DNA from: DAIRGB01 sp036794765
GTDB taxonomy: Bacteria; Patescibacteriota; JAHJAL01
Direction: 5' to 3'
Assembly (NCBI GenBank): GCA_036794765.1
Contig: DAIRGB010000060.1
Span: 1-6,279 of the forward strand
Length of the DNA stretch: 6,279 nt
Positions 1 to 5,198 of this stretch are shown one piece after another (positions within the stretch are counted from its first letter, which is position 1; each line of letters begins with the position of its first letter). A model generated the notes under the pieces. The model was not told where the DNA came from. It saw nothing but the letters and a program-made list of their open reading frames with translations, and ran no database searches. The position numbers and the translations under genes were made by a program.

Positions 1-182
1 TCAACGCCCCTTTCAAAAGCTATCCCGCCCTATTTTTCCCCTGGACTGAGTTAACCATTAGCGGCCAGGGAAAACTATATTGGCAAAATACCCACACGAT
101 TTCTATCGGCCAACCACCAATCAGCCATCTTCAGTTGATAGCTCAAGATCATCCCGAAATCAGCCAATATTTATCAAAATAA
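1..182 (+). CDS. 3' end of an unidentified protein (partial)
   Basis: Reading from base 3, an open frame enters from the left edge and gives 59 residues before TAA at 180-182. The other two plus-strand frames stop at 47-49 and 52-54, so this is the only frame that can belong to a gene running in from upstream. The visible C-terminus is rich in aromatic residues and prolines (PALFFPWTEL early, a GKLYWQ segment, then HLQLIAQDHPEI near the end). It reads as a soluble, folded domain with no membrane segment. Codon choice (many NNC codons) matches the neighbouring genes. I do not recognise the family from this fragment. The stop lies 23 bases before the ATG of the next gene, which has no promoter of its own that I can see, so the two are probably co-transcribed. 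Confidence 0.7.
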   Translation, partial: NAPFKSYPALFFPWTELTISGQGKLYWQNTHTISIGQPPISHLQLIAQDHPEISQYLSK

Positions 183-205
183 TATTTTATTTATTAACTC
201 CTTTC

Positions 206-1138
206 ATGAACCAAAAAGAAAATTCAATCGACCACGTCGAAGCTATTCCTCACAAAAACATGACCGACATCAGTCTATTAATCAATCAAACCTGGCAATT
301 GTACAAGGAAAAATTGTTTTCCTGCATCACCGTCCAACTAGTTGCCATCGTCCCGACGCTGATTTTAAGTATCATTGTTGCTATCATTGCTCTAGCCCTT
401 GCCCCCACCCTCAACTCCACCACCGGCCTCTTAAACACCGTTTTAACCATCGTTTTCATCTTGACCATCATTCTTATTATTATCGTCGCCATTCTTCTAG
501 GATCCTGGTTTCAATCCGCTCTCATGCTCGCCGTCCTAGACCAGGAAAAATTGGGAACCTTCGCCCTTTACAAAAAAGGATTTCGTTATATTTTCGCTTT
601 TATCTGGATCGGTATTATATCCGCCTTGGTCAGCCTACCCGGTTTTGCCTTTCTCATCATCCCCGGCATAATCATTTCTGTCTTCTTTCAACTGGCTCAC
701 TGGACCATGTTGGACAAAAATCAATTTGGTTTTGACGCCCTGGCCAAAAGCAAAAGCATTATTTCCGGCCGTTGGTGGGATATACTTGCCCGCATGATAA
801 TCATCGGAATCATTATTTACATACTAAATGCAGTCATAGGTATTATCGTCACCCCCATCGGACTTACCGCCGGAATTATCGGCCTCGGTTGGATTGCCAA
901 CATCATGCAAGGATTACTCTCAATTTTTGTTGCTCCGATACCCGTTATTTACACTTATCTTATCTACAAAAATTTGACCGAACTCCGACCTGATGATAGC
1001 ACTCCCCAATCTTCCAAAACCTGGATGATTATTTTAGCCATCGTGGGTATCATTATAATAATCGGCATCATCTTGGCCGCTCTCGCTTTCGGCATTTTTG
1101 GCACCCTTCTTTCTTCCGATTTCTTCCAGAATTTCTAA
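206..1138 (+). CDS. polytopic membrane protein of unknown function
   Basis: A 310-residue integral membrane protein. After a polar N-terminus of about 40 residues, hydrophobic segments lie near residues 42-67, 77-110, 128-148, 149-168, 193-217, 222-252 and 273-300, so about seven spans. A conserved-looking loop, AKSKSIISGRWWDILARM (residues 180-197), and the YLIYKNLTELRP stretch (251-262) resemble the glycerophosphodiester phosphodiesterase membrane-domain-like or YciC-like proteins common in small bacterial genomes. That resemblance is from memory, and no catalytic domain is attached. I chose ATG at 206. The longer frame from TTG at 80 would overlap the upstream gene by about 100 bases, and its extra 42 residues are a shadow of that gene. 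No Shine-Dalgarno is visible before 206. A strong terminator follows 15 bases after the stop. A role in membrane organisation or transport is possible but not shown. Confidence 0.85.
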   Translation: MNQKENSIDHVEAIPHKNMTDISLLINQTWQLYKEKLFSCITVQLVAIVPTLILSIIVAIIALALAPTLNSTTGLLNTVLTIVFILTIILIIIVAILLGSWFQSALMLAVLDQEKLGTFALYKKGFRYIFAFIWIGIISALVSLPGFAFLIIPGIIISVFFQLAHWTMLDKNQFGFDALAKSKSIISGRWWDILARMIIIGIIIYILNAVIGIIVTPIGLTAGIIGLGWIANIMQGLLSIFVAPIPVIYTYLIYKNLTELRPDDSTPQSSKTWMIILAIVGIIIIIGIILAALAFGIFGTLLSSDFFQNF

Positions 1139-1153
1139 AAAACATTGGTATCA

Positions 1154-1186
1154 AAAAAACATCACCTGCTTTCGGTGATGTTTTTT
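1154..1186. terminator. bidirectional hairpin terminator between convergent genes
   Basis: The left arm AAAAAACATCACC (1154-1166) pairs perfectly with GGTGATGTTTTTT (1174-1186) around a 7-base loop. Read on the plus strand it ends in a T-run after a stem with a GC-containing core. Because the left arm begins with an A-run, the minus strand has the same stem-plus-T-run form. It lies 15 bases after the stop of the membrane protein and 18 bases beyond the stop of the convergent zinc-ribbon gene, so it can serve both. Confidence 0.9.
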
Positions 1187-1204
1187 ATTGTTCCAATCTA
1201 TCAA

Positions 1205-1387
1205 TCAGGCCTTATCATCCTCAGTAATCAAAACTCCATTCTGATAACAATGAATACAATAATCACAATTTTGACTACCATCCGCCTCAGTCCCAAAATC
1301 TTCATCTTTTTTCATCGGCATTTTGCAAGCCTGACAAACACAATTATTGTTCCCGCACTGACAACCGCAACAATTACCTTCATCCAT
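1205..1387 (-). CDS. small cysteine-rich zinc-ribbon protein
   Basis: A 60-residue protein with ten cysteines. Residues 18-51 (CQACKMPMKKDEDFGTEADG, then CDYCIHCYQNG) match the pattern of the putative zinc ribbon family (Pfam Zn_ribbon_2, PF12674): a CxxC at C18/C21, the KDEDFGTxADGS signature, and a second CxxC at C44/C47 followed by YQNG. These four cysteines should bind one zinc. The N-terminus adds C6, C7, C9, C11 and C16 in a dense cluster, and C41 is also extra, so a second metal site or redox role is conceivable. The start is well supported by AGGAGG four bases before the ATG at 1387. The gene has its own extended -10 promoter and ends at TGA next to the shared terminator. It is divergent from the ABC transporter gene. 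The family's function is not established; no DNA-binding or enzyme domain is attached. Confidence 0.9.
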   Translation of the reverse strand: MDEGNCCGCQCGNNNCVCQACKMPMKKDEDFGTEADGSQNCDYCIHCYQNGVLITEDDKA

Positions 1388-1391
1388 AAAA

Positions 1392-1397
1392 CCTCCT
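1392..1397 (-). promoter_or_regulatory. Shine-Dalgarno of the zinc-ribbon gene
   Basis: On the minus strand AGGAGG is followed by TTTT and then the ATG. It is a full consensus match, unlike most starts in this window, and it fixes the start codon. The four-base spacing is on the short side. Confidence 0.85.
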
Positions 1398-1450
1398 GAT
1401 TAATATCGCAAATAAAAAAATCAGTAAAACACTTTATCCCTACCAACTCA

Positions 1451-1459
1451 ATTATACCA
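1451..1459 (-). promoter_or_regulatory. extended -10 promoter of the zinc-ribbon gene
   Basis: The minus strand reads TGGTATAAT, a perfect TATAAT with an upstream TG in the extended -10 position. The best -35 candidate, CTGAGA at 1476-1481 (four of six matches, 19-base spacing), is weak, which suits an extended -10 promoter. The predicted transcription start near 1444 gives a leader of about 57 bases containing the Shine-Dalgarno. Confidence 0.6.
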
Positions 1460-1492
1460 ACAAAATTACATTTAATCTCAGCTTAATCATGC

Positions 1493-1513
1493 ATTGGTTA
1501 AAATATAACCAAT
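1493..1513. repeat. perfect inverted repeat in the divergent intergenic region
   Basis: ATTGGTTA (1493-1500) and TAACCAAT (1506-1513) are exact reverse complements separated by AAATA. The element sits between the zinc-ribbon promoter and the ABC gene start and overlaps possible -10 sequences for the plus strand (TAAAAT 1499-1504, TATAAC 1504-1509). Its size and symmetry suit a binding site for a dimeric regulator. There is no T-run after it, so it is not a terminator. Confidence 0.45.
1504..1509 (+). promoter_or_regulatory. possible -10 element for the ABC transporter operon
   Basis: TATAAC differs from the consensus by one base and lies inside the right half of the inverted repeat, about 60 bases before the ATG at 1571. 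I find no convincing -35 at a standard distance (TTAATC at 1483-1488 gives only 15 bases). A promoter is expected somewhere here because the previous plus-strand gene is terminated, but the exact site is uncertain. Confidence 0.3.
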
Positions 1514-1536
1514 TAAAATTTTTATTTTCTAAAAAA

Positions 1537-1560
1537 TGTCTAGTGACTCCCCTCTAGGCA
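1537..1560 (+). other. small leader hairpin before the ABC transporter start
   Basis: TGTCTAG (1537-1543) can pair with CTAGGCA (1554-1560) across a 10-base loop, with six Watson-Crick pairs and one G:U. It ends 10 bases before the ATG, where a ribosome binding site would normally be, and no Shine-Dalgarno is present. It may influence translation or be chance. Confidence 0.3.
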
Positions 1561-1570
1561 TCTTTGCGTT

Positions 1571-3793
1571 ATGCGCACCGCCAAATACAATTTTTACCTC
1601 GATCAAAAACCTTTCCAACTCCTTAGCACAAAACTCCTACAACCAGGTGAAAAAATAATCTATACCCAACTGACCGACCTCAATCAACAAAAAAAATTCT
1701 ATCCCAACTATTTGATAATTACCGATATGCGCCTCTTGGTCATCGACTCAGAAAAATTAATATCTGAAATTTTACTTTCAAAAATCAAAAAATTAAAAGT
1801 CGAGGAACTATTCAATCACACCAGATTATCAGCTCTCACCTCCCATCAAACCGATACAATTCTCTACTACACCAAAAATCTCGCTCCTCAATTTGGCACC
1901 ATCGTCCGTCTAACCAATCTCTACCTTCTTACCAAACAAACAACTATTCTTATCCCCGACCGTATTCATCACTCCCACTGCACCCGTTGCGGCAATCCCC
2001 TTCCGGAAAGAGGCAGCAACTGCCCCATCTGTTTACCCAAAATTACCATCCTGGCCCGACTCTTCAGTCTTCTAAAACCATATCGCTTTCAAACCTTGTA
2101 TCTCCTGGTTATCACCGGCATCATGGTCGCCGCTCAAACCGTCCCACCCTATATCACCAAAAAAATTGTCGATGACGTGATAAAAAACGGCCAAATAAAT
2201 GATCTCAATTTCTGGATCATCATGATGCTAGCCGTCAATATCATCTATTTTGTCAGTAGTTACTTTTCCGGAATTCAAACTACCTGGTTGGCCACCCGCG
2301 TTATCGCCGATCTCCGCGAACAAGTTTACTCCAAAATCCTTCGTATCAAATTGACCTTTTTCAATCGTTTCCCTTCCGGCGAATTGGTCAGCAAAACCCT
2401 CAGTGACACCAACGAAATCGAACATTTTCTCATGGACGGTTTGTCTTACCTTGTTATCAACATTTTTTCCGTCATCTTGATCGCCGGTATTTTACTATAT
2501 ATTGATTACAAACTCACTCTGCTCATTCTCCTTCCCGTTCCTTTTCTAATTTTTGGCTCCAAATGGTTTTTAGAAAAACTGATCCCCCTATTTCATTATC
2601 GTGGCAGCGTCCGCGATCAAGTTATGACTATCCTCGGCGAATCGATTGAAGGCATAAGAATAGTCAAAGCCTTTACCCAACAACCCCGCCATGAAAAAGA
2701 ATTCCAAACCTCAAGCAATCAACTTTTTACCAGCAATTATCGCATCGATCAATATTGGATTGGATTCAGGCAAATCATGTACGTTATTATGCAAATCGGC
2801 ATCATCGGCGTCTGGCTTTTTGCAACCAAAAGAATAATTTTTTCCCAAGATTTGACCCTTGGTGATCTTTTGGCTTTCGTCGGTTACATCTGGCTATTCT
2901 ACGGACCGCTCCAATGGTTCACTCAAATCCTCAATTGGCTCACCCACGCCCTGGCCGCCGCCGAGAGAATATTTTTAATCCTTGATCTGCCGGAAGAAGA
3001 AATCAAACCCACCTCCGTCAAACCAAAACCAATTTCTGGACACATCACTTTTCAAAACATCAGATTTAGCTACGAACAAGGCAAAGAAGTAATCAAGGGC
3101 CTGTCATTCAACATCAAACCTGGCGAAATGATCGGACTGGTAGGAAAATCCGGCGCCGGCAAAAGCACCATCATCAATCTAATCAACCGCTTTTATGACC
3201 CCGATAGCGGCCGAATCCTGATTGACGACAAAAATATCAAAAACTATCCCCTGGATTTCCTACGCCGCAATATCGGACTAGTTTTACAAGAACCATTTTT
3301 ATTCAATGGCAGCATTCTCGACAATATTCGCTACGGCAATTATCAAGCCAAATTTGCCGACATTCTCGCCGCCGCCCGCGCCGCCCGCGCTCACGAATTT
3401 ATCATCCAGAAAGAAAACGGCTATAATACTATTATCGGCGAACGCGGCCTCAAACTCTCCGGCGGCGAAAAACAAAGACTTTCCATCGCCCGGGCCATCC
3501 TCCAAAACCCTCCCATCCTCATCTTGGACGAAGCCACCTCTTCCGTCGATGTCGAAACCGAGAAAAAAATCCAAGACGCCCTGGATATCCTGATAAACAA
3601 CCGCACCACCATCGCCATCGCCCACCGCCTCTCCACCCTCCGCAATGCCCACCGTTTAGTTTTTATCGAAGACGGAAAAATCATCGAAACTGGCACACAC
3701 GATTACCTGATGAAAAAAAATGGTAAATACGCCAAACTGGTCGCTATCCAATCCCGCCTCACTCGTATCAAAGGAGAAATACTGCATGAATAA
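1571..3793 (+). CDS. ABC exporter (membrane-ATPase half-transporter) with PH-like and zinc-ribbon N-terminal extension
   Basis: A 740-residue ATP-driven transporter expected to act as a dimer in the cytoplasmic membrane. Residues 20-130 look like a small PH-like beta domain (the YLIITDMRLLVID strand at 47-59 is typical). A zinc ribbon follows with C137, C140, C151 and C154. Residues 165-455 form the six-span exporter domain. The ATPase domain (491-730) is complete: Walker A GKSGAGKST at 525-533, Q-loop Q573, signature LSGGEKQR at 629-636, Walker B ILILDE at 649-654 with catalytic E654, D-loop SSVD, and switch H685. It should therefore be active. At about 740 residues it is some 160 longer than an ordinary MsbA-type half-transporter because of the extension. 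ATG 1571 is the only start after the in-frame TGA at 1544. The same architecture followed by a DUF1854 gene is known beside cyanophycin genes in other bacteria. The substrate is unknown. Confidence 0.93.
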   Translation: MRTAKYNFYLDQKPFQLLSTKLLQPGEKIIYTQLTDLNQQKKFYPNYLIITDMRLLVIDSEKLISEILLSKIKKLKVEELFNHTRLSALTSHQTDTILYYTKNLAPQFGTIVRLTNLYLLTKQTTILIPDRIHHSHCTRCGNPLPERGSNCPICLPKITILARLFSLLKPYRFQTLYLLVITGIMVAAQTVPPYITKKIVDDVIKNGQINDLNFWIIMMLAVNIIYFVSSYFSGIQTTWLATRVIADLREQVYSKILRIKLTFFNRFPSGELVSKTLSDTNEIEHFLMDGLSYLVINIFSVILIAGILLYIDYKLTLLILLPVPFLIFGSKWFLEKLIPLFHYRGSVRDQVMTILGESIEGIRIVKAFTQQPRHEKEFQTSSNQLFTSNYRIDQYWIGFRQIMYVIMQIGIIGVWLFATKRIIFSQDLTLGDLLAFVGYIWLFYGPLQWFTQILNWLTHALAAAERIFLILDLPEEEIKPTSVKPKPISGHITFQNIRFSYEQGKEVIKGLSFNIKPGEMIGLVGKSGAGKSTIINLINRFYDPDSGRILIDDKNIKNYPLDFLRRNIGLVLQEPFLFNGSILDNIRYGNYQAKFADILAAARAARAHEFIIQKENGYNTIIGERGLKLSGGEKQRLSIARAILQNPPILILDEATSSVDVETEKKIQDALDILINNRTTIAIAHRLSTLRNAHRLVFIEDGKIIETGTHDYLMKKNGKYAKLVAIQSRLTRIKGEILHE
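3772..3776 (+). promoter_or_regulatory. Shine-Dalgarno of the DUF1854 gene, inside the ABC gene
   Basis: AGGAG lies nine bases before the ATG at 3786, within the last codons of the ABC transporter. It decides the start codon and supports coupled translation of the two genes. Confidence 0.8.
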
Positions 3794-4292
3794 AAATAAT
3801 ATAAAATCCATGAACAACGACTTCAAACCAAACCAAAACGTAATTTTGTCTGAATCAAACCATGATTTTTTTATTCAATTTGGTCAAAAACCAAAAACAA
3901 AAGTGGAAATCAGTGTCCTAAAACCCCTCATCTCCATCCACAAGGACATCGTCTTTACCAACCAAAAAAAAGAAGAAATATATTTTCTGGCCAATATCAA
4001 TCAAACCAGTCTAAATAACCAAAAAATCATTCGCCAAGCCATCAAAGAAAAATATTTTCTGCCAATCATCAACAAAATTCTCAAAATCGATATCGACTTC
4101 GGCACCCGCTATTGGACCGTCGAAACCGATCATGGTCCGATCAAATTCGCCATGCGCACCCCTTCCCGTCACATCACTCATATTACCGCCGACCGCTTGA
4201 TCGTCAAAGATTCAATCGGCAATTTTTTTCTCATCGAGTCTCTGGCCAAATTGGACAAAAACTCCCACCAGCAATTAAAAAAAATACTATAA
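3786..4292 (+). CDS. DUF1854 family protein, partner of the ABC transporter
   Basis: A 168-residue soluble protein without membrane segments. The first 35 residues are polar and poorly conserved in appearance. Residues 40-168 follow the DUF1854 pattern: an early strand region (SVLKPLISIHKDIVF), a helix with KEKYFLPIINKILKI at 88-101, then the hallmark W110-TVETDHGP, the strand RLIVKDSIGN at 137-146, and the closing LAKLDKNSHQQLKKIL. DUF1854 (PF08909) proteins are encoded next to ABC exporters with the same N-terminal extension and have been called cyanophycin metabolism-associated where cyanophycin genes are near. Their biochemical role is unknown; an accessory or regulatory subunit of the transporter is a fair inference. 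The ATG overlaps the ABC stop by eight bases. Longer frames starting inside the ABC gene are not needed. No clear terminator follows. Confidence 0.88.
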   Translation: MNKNNIKSMNNDFKPNQNVILSESNHDFFIQFGQKPKTKVEISVLKPLISIHKDIVFTNQKKEEIYFLANINQTSLNNQKIIRQAIKEKYFLPIINKILKIDIDFGTRYWTVETDHGPIKFAMRTPSRHITHITADRLIVKDSIGNFFLIESLAKLDKNSHQQLKKIL

Positions 4293-4333
4293 ACCTACCG
4301 AACAAAATATTTTCTTTTTTTTCCAAATTATTG

Positions 4334-4339
4334 GATAAT
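4334..4339 (+). promoter_or_regulatory. possible -10 element for the lipoprotein gene
   Basis: GATAAT is one base from consensus, 40 bases before the ATG at 4380. The sequence about 17 bases upstream is a T-run with no recognisable -35. Read-through from the DUF1854 gene is an alternative, since no strong terminator separates them. Confidence 0.25.
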
Positions 4340-4379
4340 AAACCTAAGCAAAAATTTTTAAAAACTAAATTTACAACCC

Positions 4380-4916
4380 ATGACAAAAAAATATTCCTTG
4401 CTCACAATCTTTTCCATTTTTTTGATCACCATGCTCGTCGGTTGCGACACTGTCGTCGCCCCAGAAGTCAAAGAACCAGTAGAAAACCAAACCAGTTCCA
4501 CTTCCACTGAACTGTCCCTCAACGTCACCAAAAACGGCACCCCCTACATCGGCTCTACTCTCGCCGGCACCACTGCCCCTCTTCTCAACTTTACTCCCGA
4601 AGATTATCAAAAAGCACAAATTGATAAAAAAAATATCTTTCTCATCTTTTGCAACCAAAATGACACCGTCTGTCTGATTGAGATGCAAAATGCCATCTCT
4701 GCCTTCAATCAACTCGATCTGCCCAATCTGATCGGTTTTAGTCTCAAATACAACTCGCCCGACTCTTCCGCCGCCGAATCCCAAATCGCCACTCAATACC
4801 AAGTCGCCGCCGAACCAACTAAAATCATCATCAACTCCAAGGGCGAAAAAATAGTTCAAAGCACTGATGACTGGAACACTGAAAAATATTTGGAACAACT
4901 CAATCAAATCAAATAA
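4380..4916 (+). CDS. thioredoxin-fold lipoprotein with a degenerate active site
   Basis: A 178-residue predicted lipoprotein. The N-terminus has a lysine pair, a hydrophobic stretch (residues 5-20) and a lipobox LVGC with C22 as the lipidated residue, so the protein should be anchored on the outer face of the cytoplasmic membrane. A Ser/Thr-rich linker (about 23-60) precedes a thioredoxin-like domain (about 61-178): strand NIFLIF at 85-90, the active-site position, helix EMQNAISAF, strand NLIGFSLKY, then VAAEPTKIIINSKGE at 142-156 with the expected cis-proline P146. The usual CxxC is replaced by D95-T-V-C98, and another cysteine, C91, lies seven residues earlier. A classical disulfide exchange reaction is therefore doubtful; a C91-C98 pair or a binding role is possible. 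No Shine-Dalgarno is visible. A terminator follows the stop by 30 bases, so this is the last gene of its transcript. Confidence 0.82.
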   Translation: MTKKYSLLTIFSIFLITMLVGCDTVVAPEVKEPVENQTSSTSTELSLNVTKNGTPYIGSTLAGTTAPLLNFTPEDYQKAQIDKKNIFLIFCNQNDTVCLIEMQNAISAFNQLDLPNLIGFSLKYNSPDSSAAESQIATQYQVAAEPTKIIINSKGEKIVQSTDDWNTEKYLEQLNQIK

Positions 4917-4946
4917 ACACCATCCCCGGCCAGTCAAAATTTTCCT

Positions 4947-4980
4947 AAAGAAAATACTTCAAATAGTATTTTCTTTTTTT
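4947..4980 (+). terminator. intrinsic terminator after the lipoprotein gene
   Basis: AAAGAAAATACT (4947-4958) pairs perfectly with AGTATTTTCTTT (4965-4976) around a six-base loop, and the T-run continues to 4980. The stem is 12 bp but has only two G:C pairs, so its strength is moderate. It separates the lipoprotein from the genes downstream. Confidence 0.75.
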
Positions 4981-5019
4981 ACCAAAAATCCATTTTCTGC
5001 ATACCGAAAAAATATTTGT

Positions 5020-5025
5020 TACAAT
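5020..5025 (+). promoter_or_regulatory. -10 element ahead of the 29-residue reading frame
   Basis: TACAAT, one base from consensus, follows the terminator at 4947-4980 and precedes the ATG at 5054 by 28 bases. No good -35 is present (CTGCAT or TTCTGC near 4995-5002). The position suggests a short leader of about 20 bases. Confidence 0.4.
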
Positions 5026-5053
5026 AAAACAAAGAAACAAATAACCAATTTTT

Positions 5054-5143
5054 ATGTCCAGATCCTTTTGGCTAACAGCGCTCGTAATTATCATCCTTAT
5101 CTTTATCGGCTATATTATATATTCATACAAAATGGGGCTATAA
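5054..5143 (+). CDS. putative single-span membrane microprotein
   Basis: A 29-residue reading frame from ATG to TAA. It begins MSRSFW, continues with an uninterrupted hydrophobic segment at about residues 5-23 (WLTALVIIILIFIGYIIY), and ends in the short polar tail SYKMGL. The arginine near the start favours the N-terminus inside, although the tail also holds a lysine. Support comes from its position in an otherwise empty 282-base gap, a -10-like TACAAT 28 bases upstream just past a terminator, and a composition unlike the bare AT-rich flanks. Against it are its length and the lack of a Shine-Dalgarno, though most other genes here also lack one. I know no family match. It may be a small membrane-protein regulator, or a chance hydrophobic frame. 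Confidence 0.5.
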   Translation: MSRSFWLTALVIIILIFIGYIIYSYKMGL

Positions 5144-5144
5144 T
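5139..5144 (+). promoter_or_regulatory. -10 element for the M29-like peptidase gene
   Basis: A perfect TATAAT overlaps the stop codon of the 29-residue frame and lies 54 bases before the ATG at 5199. The -35 region is poor (TTATAT at 5115-5120 with 18-base spacing). The predicted leader is about 48 bases and AT-rich. Confidence 0.4.
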
Positions 5145-5198
5145 TCTTTTGCTTCTACTAAAACCTAGCACCCAGAACCTAAAAACTAATAAATATAT

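Noticed and set aside
80..205. N-terminal extension of the membrane protein from TTG at 80
   Set aside because: It overlaps the last third of the upstream gene in another frame, is polar and unlike the membrane protein, and an ATG at 206 gives a normal start just after that gene ends.
1145..1399. 84-residue plus-strand frame through the zinc-ribbon gene
   Set aside because: It begins at the terminator hairpin and is the antisense of a well-supported zinc-ribbon gene with its own Shine-Dalgarno.
3299..3696. Minus- and plus-strand frames overlapping the ATPase domain
   Set aside because: They come from the C-rich, stop-poor composition of this part of the ABC gene; their protein sequences are low-complexity with no family pattern.
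3713..3720. A8 run near the end of the ABC gene as a programmed frameshift site
   Set aside because: The zero frame continues to a normal C-terminus and the next gene has its own start, so no frameshift is needed.
3720..3785. Longer start for the DUF1854 gene inside the ABC gene
   Set aside because: The ATG at 3786 has a well-spaced AGGAG; the extra 22 residues are out-of-frame ABC coding sequence.
4303..4322. AAAATATTTT followed by a T-run as a terminator after the DUF1854 gene
   Set aside because: The palindrome has no loop and no G:C pairs, so it would not make a stable hairpin.
4371..4937. 188-residue minus-strand reading frame opposite the lipoprotein
   Set aside because: It is the mirror of the lipoprotein gene, has no recognisable domain or start signal, and the plus strand has a clear lipobox and thioredoxin-like pattern.
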